Of a stretch of DNA of 6,544 nucleotides, positions 1-6,005 are shown one piece after another. Under the pieces are notes generated by a model, which had not been told where the DNA came from, made no database searches, and saw nothing but the letters and a program-made list of their open reading frames with translations. Origin of the DNA: Alphaproteobacteria bacterium (GTDB lineage Bacteria; Pseudomonadota; Alphaproteobacteria; Rhizobiales; Devosiaceae); assembly GCA_024279575.1 (NCBI GenBank), contig JAJRRJ010000028.1, forward strand, positions 1 through 6,544, in the 5' to 3' direction. The translations under genes and the position numbers were made by a program. The first letter of the stretch is position 1; each line of letters starts with the position of its first letter.

Positions 1-3000
1 CTCGCCCCTTGTGGGCCAGATCGCCAACCTGATGGTGATGTTTTTCCAACAGTTCTTCTTCCTCTGGTACAGGCTCCAGCTCAACCATGGACATGTTGCA
101 GCGTTTGGAAAAATTGCCGCTTTCATCCAGCACATAAGCAATTCCCCCCGACATACCTGCGGCAAAATTGCGTCCGGTTCCACCCAATACAACAACAACG
201 CCGCCGGTCATGTATTCGCATCCATGGTCGCCAACGCCCTCAACAACAGCAATGGCACCAGAATTGCGCACGGCAAAGCGTTCCCCCGCGACACCGCGGA
301 AGTAGCATTCTCCCTCTATGGCGCCATAAAGAACCGTGTTGCCGACAATTATTGATTTTTCTGGAATAATACCTTTGGCCTTTTTGGCTGGATAAACGAT
401 CAGTCGTCCACCTGAAAGACCTTTGCCCACATAGTCATTTGCCTCCCCTTCAAGTTCCAGGGTCACCCCGCGTGTGGCCCATGCGCCAAAAGACTGCCCT
501 GCGGTTCCATTCAATTTGATGTGGATAGTGTCTTCAGGCAGGCCTTCATGGCCAAATCTGGCGGCCACTACACCTGAAAGCATCGTACCGACCGTGCGGT
601 TGGTGTTGTTGATTTCAGAAACGATTTGCACCGTTTGTTTATCGTTTAACGCGGGAGTTGCCTGTTTAATAAGTTCGCGATCCAGAATGTCCTCCAGATG
701 GTGGTCCTGAATTTCAGTATGGTAGATTCCCACATCTGGCCCCATTTTAGGGTCAAAGAACAATCTGGAAAAGTCCAGCCCCTGTGCTTTCCAATGATCA
801 CTGGCCTGTTCTTGATCAAGCGCATCTATCTGGCCGACCATTTCATCAATGGTGGCAAAGCCCAGGTCTGCCATGATCTGACGCGCTTCTTCAGCAACAA
901 AAAAGAAATAATTTATAACGTGTTCCGGCTTGCCGGTGAAGCGACGACGTAGCACAGGGTCCTGGGTTGCGACGCCCACCGGGCAGGTGTTGAGCTGGCA
1001 TTTGCGCATCATGATGCAGCCGGAAGCGATCAAAGGGGCGGTGGCAAAGCCGAATTCATCAGCCCCAAGCAATGCCCCAATAACCACGTCGCGACCGGTC
1101 TTTAGTCCTCCATCTACCTGAAGGGCAACCCGGGAGCGCAATTTGTTCATGACCAAAGTCTGGTGGGTTTCAGCCAATCCGATTTCCCAAGGGGAGCCTG
1201 CATTTTTTATGGAGGTGAGGGGGGAGGCCCCGGTGCCGCCATCAAAGCCGGAAATTGTGATGTGGTCGGCGCGTGCTTTGGTCACGCCGGCGGCCACAGT
1301 GCCAACGCCCACTTCGGACACCAGTTTTACCGAAATATCGGCTTTTGGTTGCACGTTTTTCAGGTCATAAATCAGCTGAGCCAAATCTTCGATTGAGTAA
1401 ATATCATGGTGGGGCGGGGGGGAAATCAGACCAACCCCCTGTGTGGAATGGCGTACTTTAGCGATAACCGCATCCACTTTGTGGCCGGGGAGCTGCCCCC
1501 CTTCGCCGGGTTTGGCCCCCTGGGCCATTTTAATCTGGATCATATCTGAATTGACGAGATATTCCGTTGTTACCCCAAAGCGACCCGATGCCACCTGTTT
1601 GATGGCGGAGCGCTCTGAAGTGCCGTTTTTCTTGGGGATAAACCGGTCGGGTTCTTCCCCCCCCTCACCCGTGTTGGATTTACCGCCCAGTTTATTCATG
1701 GCAATGGCCATATTGGTGTGGGCTTCGCGCGAAATCGAGCCATAGGACATGGCGCCGGTGGCAAAGCGTTTGACAATTTCACTGGCCGGTTCGACTTTCT
1801 CAATCGGGATAGATTTGCGGTTTAGTTCTTTTGCGCTCTTAATACGGAACATGGAGCGGATGTTGAGCAGGGCGCCACTATTGGCGTTTATCTGTTCGGC
1901 AAAATCGAGATAGTGATTTTTGGAATTGGCCCGCACTGCGTGTTGCAGATTTGAAACGGTTTTAGCATTCCACGCGTGCGCTTCCCCACGGGTACGAAGG
2001 GCATATTCGCCTCCCACTTCGAGGCTGCGGCGCATGGACATTTTGCCGCCAAATGCCCAGCGGTGGCGCCGTTCAGTTTCGTTTGCAACCCCCTCCAGAC
2101 CTACCCCCTCAATAGTGGTGGCAGTTCCAAAAAAGAAGCGTTTGATGAACTTTTCCGATAATCCAACCGCATCAAAAATCTGAGCGCCGCAATAGGACTG
2201 GTAGGTTGATATGCCCATTTTGGACATAACCTTGAGCAGGCCTTTGCCCACGGATTTGATGTAGCGCTGGGTAACTTCCTTTTCATCCACTTCAGGGGGC
2301 AATTTGCCTTCAGCCTGCATGGCGGAGAGGGTTTCAAAGGCCAGATAGGGATTGATTGCTTCTGCCCCATAGCCCGCCAGAACGGCAAAATGGTGCACTT
2401 CGCGCGCTTCCCCGGTTTCTATAACCAGTCCGGCTGAGGTGCGTAGGCCTTTGCGGATTAGGTGGTGATGTACGGCGGCGGTGGCCAACAGATCGGGGAT
2501 CGCAATGCGGTTGGCCCGAACCAATCGGTCGGACAAGATAATTATATTGTGCCCTTCACGCACACGGGCCTCAGCCACTTTCATCAGCTCGCGCAGGGCA
2601 TTGTCCATACCTGCGGCACCTTTTTCAGAAGAATAGGTGATGTCCAAAGTGGCAGTGCAGAACTGATTGTCGGCGATATCGCCAATTGTACGGATTTTCT
2701 CCAGATCCTCATTGGTGAGAATGGGCTGACGTACTTCCAGACGCTTGACTCGGGAAAGCCCCTTAAGGTCAAAAATATTGGGGCGTGGACCAATGAAGGA
2801 CACCAGACTCATGACGGATTCTTCACGAATGGGATCGATTGGGGGGTTGGTGACCTGAGCAAAATTCTGTTTGAAATAGGAATAAAGTAGTTTTGGGCGG
2901 TCCGAGAGTGCCGAAAGGGGGGTGTCAGTTCCCATGGACCCAATTGGTTCCTGTCCTGTGCTCGCCATGGGGGTCAACAGGATTTTAATGTCCTCCTGAG

Positions 3001-4459
3001 TGTAGCCAAAGGCCTGTTGACGGTCCAGCAGGCTTTCAAATGTTTTGGTGGATTCTGCGGGGACGTCGGGCAGGTCCTCAAGTACAATCTGGGTGCGCCC
3101 CAGCCATTTGGAATACGGGTTTTTTTCCGAAAGGGTTTTTTTGATTTCCGCATCAGCAACAATGCGACCCTCCTCCAGGTCAATGACCAGCATTTTCCCC
3201 GGTTGCAGGCGCCATTTTTCCACAATATCCTCTTCAGGAATATTTAAGGGGCCTGCCTCTGATGCAAGTACAATCAGGTCGTCTTTAGTGACAAAGTATC
3301 GCGCGGGACGCAGGCCATTGCGATCAAGGGTGGCTACAATTTGTTTGCCATCGGAAAGGGCCATTGAGGCAGGGCCGTCCCACGGTTCCATCAGGGCAGC
3401 GTGGTATTCATAAAATGCGCGGCGCGTTTCGTCCATGAGTGGATTGCCCGCCCATGCTTCAGGGATCAGCATCATGGCCGCATGGGGCAGGGAATAACCA
3501 CCCCGGACCAGGAATTCCAGTGCATTATCAAAACAGGCCGTGTCAGATTGCCCTTCGTAGGAAATCGGCCAGATTTTTGCAATGTCGTCCCCGAACAGGT
3601 CTGAGGCCACCGAGGCCTGACGGGCCGCCATCCAGTTGACATTGCCCCGAATGGTATTGATTTCGCCATTGTGGGCTGCCATGCGGTAGGGGTGGGCCAG
3701 TTTCCATGAAGGAAAGGTGTTTGTTGAAAAACGCTGATGGATGATTGCCATTGCTGAAATGAAAGTTTCATCTGCCAGATCGGGGTAAAAAGCTCCCAGT
3801 TGGTGGGCCAGAAACATCCCCTTATAAACAAGCGTGCGTGCTGAAAACGATACAATATAAAAGCCGTTATCATTGTCTACTTCGGGGATGTTTTTATAAA
3901 TCGTGTTGGACACAACTTTACGCGAAATGAGCAGTTTTCGTTCAAAGGCGTTAGTGTCCATCCCCTCAGGTCTGGCGACAAAAATCTGTTCCATAATGGG
4001 TTGGGGGGCGATGACATTGTCAGAAAGTTCTTTGGCATCAGAGGGGACGTTTCGGGTGCCGATGATTGAAAGGTTCTCTGATTTTAATGCTGACATCATT
4101 GTGGTGTTACAACGGTCTCGCAGGGTTTTATCATTTGGAAAAAACACCATAGCTACGGCGTAGCTTCCTTCGCCGGGCAGGTCAAAATCGCATACTTTTT
4201 TGAAAAAGGCATGGGGGGTCTGCACGAGCATTCCAGCGCCATCTCCCATAAGGGGGTCAGCGCCTACAGCGCCGCGATGGGTCAGGTTGACCAAAATTTC
4301 CAGGCCGTTTTTTATTATTGAGTGGGAACGGATGTTGTTGATATTTGCCACAAGACCCAGGCCACACGAATCATGTTCGTTTGAGGGGTTGTACAGGCCA
4401 GCGGCTTTAGGCCGACCGTTTGGGGTCTGAAAATTATTGATTGAGCTGTCTTTATTCAT
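1..4459 (-). CDS. gltB: Glutamate synthase (NADPH) large (alpha) subunit; C-terminus cut by left edge
   Basis: Makes glutamate from glutamine and 2-oxoglutarate with the NADPH-oxidising small subunit GltD (cytoplasm, GS/GOGAT cycle). Read in frame from ATG 4459-4457 to codon 2-4: 1486 codons, no stop found. Visible in order: a 31-residue propeptide; Cys32 in 'HDSCGLGL', the expected glutaminase nucleophile after cleavage; class II amidotransferase motifs 'HRGAVGAD', 'HQRFSTNTFPSW', 'HNGEINT' (about 263-269) and 'LDRNGLRPAR'; a central domain; the FMN domain from about residue 840, with 'RFATGAMSYGS' near 900 and 'PGEGGQLPGHKV' near 985; the 3Fe-4S cysteines Cys1148, Cys1154, Cys1159 (C-x5-C-x4-C); then the glycine-rich beta-helix, including 'GGVVVVLGGTGRNFAAGMSGG'. 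By comparison with family lengths some 50-70 residues are missing. The start is fixed by an in-frame TGA at 4468-4466 and an AAGGG Shine-Dalgarno (4473-4469) 9 nt before the ATG. gltD would be expected off the left edge (inference). Confidence 0.98.
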   Translation of the reverse strand, partial: MNKDSSINNFQTPNGRPKAAGLYNPSNEHDSCGLGLVANINNIRSHSIIKNGLEILVNLTHRGAVGADPLMGDGAGMLVQTPHAFFKKVCDFDLPGEGSYAVAMVFFPNDKTLRDRCNTTMMSALKSENLSIIGTRNVPSDAKELSDNVIAPQPIMEQIFVARPEGMDTNAFERKLLISRKVVSNTIYKNIPEVDNDNGFYIVSFSARTLVYKGMFLAHQLGAFYPDLADETFISAMAIIHQRFSTNTFPSWKLAHPYRMAAHNGEINTIRGNVNWMAARQASVASDLFGDDIAKIWPISYEGQSDTACFDNALEFLVRGGYSLPHAAMMLIPEAWAGNPLMDETRRAFYEYHAALMEPWDGPASMALSDGKQIVATLDRNGLRPARYFVTKDDLIVLASEAGPLNIPEEDIVEKWRLQPGKMLVIDLEEGRIVADAEIKKTLSEKNPYSKWLGRTQIVLEDLPDVPAESTKTFESLLDRQQAFGYTQEDIKILLTPMASTGQEPIGSMGTDTPLSALSDRPKLLYSYFKQNFAQVTNPPIDPIREESVMSLVSFIGPRPNIFDLKGLSRVKRLEVRQPILTNEDLEKIRTIGDIADNQFCTATLDITYSSEKGAAGMDNALRELMKVAEARVREGHNIIILSDRLVRANRIAIPDLLATAAVHHHLIRKGLRTSAGLVIETGEAREVHHFAVLAGYGAEAINPYLAFETLSAMQAEGKLPPEVDEKEVTQRYIKSVGKGLLKVMSKMGISTYQSYCGAQIFDAVGLSEKFIKRFFFGTATTIEGVGLEGVANETERRHRWAFGGKMSMRRSLEVGGEYALRTRGEAHAWNAKTVSNLQHAVRANSKNHYLDFAEQINANSGALLNIRSMFRIKSAKELNRKSIPIEKVEPASEIVKRFATGAMSYGSISREAHTNMAIAMNKLGGKSNTGEGGEEPDRFIPKKNGTSERSAIKQVASGRFGVTTEYLVNSDMIQIKMAQGAKPGEGGQLPGHKVDAVIAKVRHSTQGVGLISPPPHHDIYSIEDLAQLIYDLKNVQPKADISVKLVSEVGVGTVAAGVTKARADHITISGFDGGTGASPLTSIKNAGSPWEIGLAETHQTLVMNKLRSRVALQVDGGLKTGRDVVIGALLGADEFGFATAPLIASGCIMMRKCQLNTCPVGVATQDPVLRRRFTGKPEHVINYFFFVAEEARQIMADLGFATIDEMVGQIDALDQEQASDHWKAQGLDFSRLFFDPKMGPDVGIYHTEIQDHHLEDILDRELIKQATPALNDKQTVQIVSEINNTNRTVGTMLSGVVAARFGHEGLPEDTIHIKLNGTAGQSFGAWATRGVTLELEGEANDYVGKGLSGGRLIVYPAKKAKGIIPEKSIIVGNTVLYGAIEGECYFRGVAGERFAVRNSGAIAVVEGVGDHGCEYMTGGVVVVLGGTGRNFAAGMSGGIAYVLDESGNFSKRCNMSMVELEPVPEEEELLEKHHHQVGDLAHKGR

Positions 4460-4508
4460 TTGCCGTCACCCTTATTCTTTGGCCTCGCCTGGATATCAAC
4501 GATTCAAG

Positions 4509-4690
4509 CGGACACGTCACCTTCCCGGGTCGCACGTTTTTTGCGCGGCTCGAGACGAGTGACGTCTCATCAGTAATGGAAGTGGCCCGGTTTTTTCTGG
4601 ATACCACCTCTGAATGCGGACAAAATTATTGTCCGGCTTGTTGTGAGAGCAATGCCTCAGCAATGGTGGACACATCTGGTCGCGTGTCCG
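4509..4690 (-). promoter_or_regulatory. Structured gltB leader with four hairpins
   Basis: Four short hairpins follow one another in the region just upstream of gltB. H0 is GGACAC/GTGTCC at 4689-4668 (6 bp, 10-nt loop). H1 is CGGACAA/TTGTCCG at 4635-4617 (7 bp, 5-nt loop). H2 is GAGACG/CGTCTC at 4568-4552 (6 bp, 5-nt loop). H3 is CGCGC/GTGCG at 4547-4531, which pairs fully only in minus-strand RNA because of a G-U pair, with an A-rich loop. The first arm, CGGACAC (4690-4684), is also a perfect 7-bp complement of GTGTCCG at 4515-4509, so a long-range alternative to H0 exists. The structure is seen in the sequence; a regulatory role is inference. It matches no riboswitch class I know. Confidence 0.35.
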
Positions 4691-4697
4691 CGATCAT

Positions 4698-4703
4698 TTT
4701 ATA
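4698..4703 (-). promoter_or_regulatory. Possible -10 box for gltB
   Basis: The minus strand reads TATAAA in the context TTCGTATAAAATG, a good match to the housekeeping -10 consensus. The hexamer at 17-nt spacing is TTTCTC, a poor -35. If used, transcription would start near 4691, directly before the first leader hairpin, giving a gltB leader of about 230 nt. It lies downstream of the terminator at 4821-4855, so gltB would be independent of the heat shock gene. No convincing sigma-54 site was found. Confidence 0.35.
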
Positions 4704-4820
4704 CGAATACACTTCTAAAAGAGAAATACGCCTAATTAAAAGACAATACCCCTGTCCTATTTCAACTATATGCCAGATTTTGCGTTTGGGGGCAAGGAGG
4801 GGCAGGATGAATATCATCAA

Positions 4821-4855
4821 AATAAAAAACGAGGCCCTTGGAAAACAAGAGCCCC
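4821..4855 (-). terminator. Rho-independent terminator between hsp20 and gltB
   Basis: On the minus strand a 10-bp stem (arms 4855-4846 and 4840-4831, loop TTTTC) is followed by GTTTTTTATTTT. Two of the ten pairs are G-U in minus-strand RNA but would be A x C mismatches in plus-strand RNA, and the T-run is on the minus side, so the direction is clear. It lies 161 nt past the heat shock stop codon and 362 nt before the gltB start. It most likely ends the heat shock transcript; it could instead end a short unannotated RNA, or act as an attenuator if a gltB promoter lies further upstream. Confidence 0.8.
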
Positions 4856-4967
4856 GCTGTTCGAGATTTGCCCCAAAACCTGGGGGGAAGGATTGGGCAA
4901 CGACCAGAATTAAAAAGAAAAAGCCTTAGCCCAACCAATAATTTAGCGCATAGAGTTTTGCCTGGTC
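4856..4967. other. Non-coding gap between inverted repeat and terminator
   Basis: No credible gene is seen here. On the minus strand there are a CCCCA/TGGGG hairpin (4885-4871, 5-nt loop), a possible longer-range pairing of GGTTGGGC (4936-4929) with GCCCAATC (4898-4891), and a pyrimidine run at 4921-4911. A weak promoter-like pair (CTGACC, then TAAATT 18 nt later) could start a short RNA ending at the terminator at 4821-4855, but the match is poor. The most economical reading is the 3' untranslated region of the heat shock mRNA. Confidence 0.4.
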
Positions 4968-5000
4968 AGCGTACTTCCGGCACGGGGCCGGGAGTACGCT
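4968..5000. repeat. Inverted repeat just after the heat shock gene
   Basis: AGCGTACT at 4968-4975 is matched by AGTACGCT at 4993-5000, and inside them CCGG 4977-4980 pairs with CCGG 4988-4991, around a 7-nt loop. The position between the two stems (4976/4992) is a T-G wobble on the plus strand and an A x C mismatch on the minus strand. It begins 16 nt beyond the heat shock stop. Neither strand has a following T-run, so it is not a standard intrinsic terminator. It may protect the 3' end of the heat shock mRNA or help termination; this is inference. Confidence 0.55.
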
Positions 5001-5015
5001 CGCGCTGAAGCAAAC

Positions 5016-5483
5016 TTAGTTCGCTTTTTTCTTGCTTTCGATCATTGGGCTGGGGTCTTTCTCAGCGTCAATTTTGATCTGGCGAGGTTTTTGACTTTCG
5101 GGTAGTTCGCGCTTCAGATCCAGGTGCAAAAGACCATTTTCCAGTTTTGCGCGGGTTACCTCGACATAATCGGCAAGCTGGAAGCGCAAGTCAAAGGCAC
5201 GCTCAGCGATACCACGGTGTAAAAACTCGCGGGCCTGATCCTCTTCAGTGGCTTTTCCACCCTTGATGGTGAGATTGTTTTCCTTGGTTTCGATGGAAAT
5301 TTCATCCTGGGAAAACCCTGCAACGGCAATGCTTATGCGATAAGCATCTTCGCCGGTGCGCTCGATGTTGTAGGGAGGGTAAGAGGACTTGGCTTCTGGT
5401 ATTTTCAGACCGTCAAGGGTTGAAAACAGACGGTCAAAGCCAACAGTTGAACGGTAAAAGGGTGAGAAATCAAAAGTTTGCAT
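5016..5483 (-). CDS. ibpA: Small heat shock protein, Hsp20/IbpA family (class A)
   Basis: A 155-residue ATP-independent holdase chaperone that forms oligomers, binds unfolding proteins in the cytoplasm and passes them to DnaK/ClpB (family knowledge). The normal family architecture is complete: a Phe-rich N-terminal arm (about 1-34, 'FDFSPFYRSTVGFDRLF'); the alpha-crystallin domain from 'YPPYNIE' (35-41) through 'ISIAVAGF' (50-57), 'LTIKGGK' (71-77), 'LHRGIAERAFDLRFQL' (88-103) and the conserved 'AKLENGLLHLDL' (112-123); then a tail with the I-x-I motif 'IKI' (136-138) that links subunits, ending in Lys-rich 'KKKAN'. 'YPPYNIE' and 'GIAER' place it with IbpA and the rhizobial class A proteins rather than class B. 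ATG 5483-5481 is preceded by AGGAG at 5496-5492, which is partly buried in an RNA stem. The symbol is by family; hspA or hsp20 would be equally fair. Confidence 0.96.
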   Translation of the reverse strand: MQTFDFSPFYRSTVGFDRLFSTLDGLKIPEAKSSYPPYNIERTGEDAYRISIAVAGFSQDEISIETKENNLTIKGGKATEEDQAREFLHRGIAERAFDLRFQLADYVEVTRAKLENGLLHLDLKRELPESQKPRQIKIDAEKDPSPMIESKKKAN

Positions 5484-5596
5484 AGCATATTCTCCTAGTG
5501 CTTCAAATGAGCAACATGCGTTGCGCGATCTTTGTTGCCCCCTTCAATAGGCAGGCAGAAATTCAATCGCGGTCGCCGGGTCAGTCCGGCCGACCC
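5484..5596 (-). promoter_or_regulatory. ROSE-like RNA thermometer in the hsp20 leader
   Basis: The leader of about 110 nt folds into successive hairpins, the last of which masks the ribosome binding site. In that hairpin GCATGTTGCTC (5519-5509) pairs with GAGAATATGC (5494-5485): ten pairs including one G-T(U), with a single bulged G (5512) inside TTGCT. A TTGCT (UYGCU) anti-Shine-Dalgarno with an unpaired G is the hallmark of ROSE elements of alphaproteobacterial small heat shock genes, and the 3' arm takes in part of the AGGAG (5496-5492). Upstream are a GC-rich hairpin (5595-5571) and a weaker stem GCGAT/ATCGC (5570-5566 with 5529-5525). At low temperature translation should be blocked and warming should melt the stem. 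The fold was made by hand, not by a covariance search. Confidence 0.82.
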
Positions 5597-5599
5597 TTA

Positions 5600-5629
5600 A
5601 AATGTAGGAGGAGATTTTTGTGTTTCAAG
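5600..5629 (-). promoter_or_regulatory. RpoH (sigma-32) promoter of hsp20
   Basis: The minus strand shows CTTGAAA at 5629-5623, preceded by a C-run (CTCCCCCTTGAAA), as in sigma-32 -35 elements. After 17 nt from CTTG comes CCTACAT at 5608-5602, which fits the alphaproteobacterial heat shock -10 pattern CNTATNT except at one base. Transcription would begin near 5596, giving a leader of about 110 nt that contains the whole ROSE-like structure. Confidence 0.75.
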
Positions 5630-5639
5630 GGGGAGCTTT

Positions 5640-5897
5640 CACTTTCAGGCTGCATGCTGGTGCTTTGTTTTGCAGCCCTGGATTGGATGAATGAAATATG
5701 AACAAGGTATACCAATCCTGTTCACATCGCTGGTACTAGATTTGAACTCGTGCAGTTGATGAGGCGTTTGATCACGCATTCTAGTACGCACAAAACCGGC
5801 GGCCCCTATCACCCGCCCCCCGCATGGGGTGCCGTCATTTTTGGGTCGATACCAGTTCCTGCTCTTGTCAGGTTTGGTGTCGGCCCTTAATTGTTTC
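5640..5897. other. Intergenic region rich in inverted repeats, no credible gene
   Basis: This stretch separates the divergent heat shock gene and hydrolase gene. Structures seen: GAACAAGG (5700-5707) with CCTGTTC (5717-5723), one bulged A; GTACTAGA (5733-5740) with TCTAGTAC (5780-5787), a perfect 8-bp inverted repeat 39 nt apart that encloses AACT/AGTT and GCGT/ACGC hairpins, making a three-way junction; GGCGG (5798-5802) with CCGCC (5813-5817); CCCC/GGGG around GCAT (5819-5830). An open frame on the minus strand (5899-5645, 84 codons) has no visible Shine-Dalgarno and no recognisable family, so I do not call it. What the structures do is unknown. Confidence 0.5.
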
Positions 5898-5906
5898 ATA
5901 CCAGTT
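5849..5906 (+). repeat. Pair of ATACCAGTT direct repeats upstream of the hydrolase
   Basis: ATACCAGTT occurs at 5849-5857 and again at 5898-5906, 49 bp apart start to start. The second copy abuts a possible -10 (TATAAA, 5906-5911) for the hydrolase gene, about 100 nt before its start; no good -35 lies at the right spacing. A shorter ATACCA is found at 5709-5714. The repeats could be operators for a regulator of the hydrolase, but two copies of nine bases are weak evidence and the 49-bp spacing is not a whole number of 10.5-bp helical turns. Confidence 0.3.
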
Positions 5907-6005
5907 ATAAAATTTGAGTGTTTTTGGGCGCTTCAGGTTGCCGGTGGCCTAGTTTTTGTTCTAAGCAGACCTCAATAAATCTGCGCAAATTTTTTGGATG
6001 TGAGT

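Noticed and set aside
1..4459. gltB as a pseudogene, since the minus-strand frames that close inside the window are all short
   Set aside because: The true frame simply runs off the left edge. Translation from 4459 with frame checks at several points down to position 2 shows family motifs all along and no stop.
4517..4675. 52-residue minus-strand frame inside the gltB leader (ATG 4675-4673)
   Set aside because: No Shine-Dalgarno, and the composition looks random; the hairpins account for the sequence better.
4626..4820. Minus-strand open frame of 64 codons upstream of gltB
   Set aside because: Its TTG/ATG starts lie in or beside the terminator T-run with no Shine-Dalgarno, and the product matches no family I know; the Gln-rich end is kept only as a weak finding.
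4441..4929. Plus-strand open frame of 162 codons across the gltB-hsp20 gap
   Set aside because: It begins with TTG inside the 5' end of gltB without a Shine-Dalgarno, is antisense to the gltB leader and to the terminator, and has a low-complexity, unrecognisable product ending in a Lys run.
5733..5787. Hammerhead ribozyme suggested by TTGATGAG followed by a short stem in a three-way junction
   Set aside because: The core needs CTGATGA and a GAAA after stem II; here stem II is followed by ATTC, so the catalytic core is absent.
5780..5800. Group II intron 5' end suggested by GTGCG on the minus strand
   Set aside because: No domain V-like hairpin or maturase is present; five bases alone mean nothing.
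5724..5803. tRNA-like figure on the minus strand: a possible 7-bp acceptor (CGCCGGT with ACCAGCG) and a TTCAAAT loop
   Set aside because: The overall length of about 75 nt fits, but there are mismatches in the acceptor and T stems, no GG in the D-loop, and no 7-nt anticodon loop on a 5-bp stem. Probably chance, or at best a decayed relic.
5645..5899. Minus-strand open frame of 84 codons between hsp20 and the hydrolase
   Set aside because: No ribosome binding site before ATG 5899, no recognisable domain, and it runs through several inverted repeats; coding is not supported.
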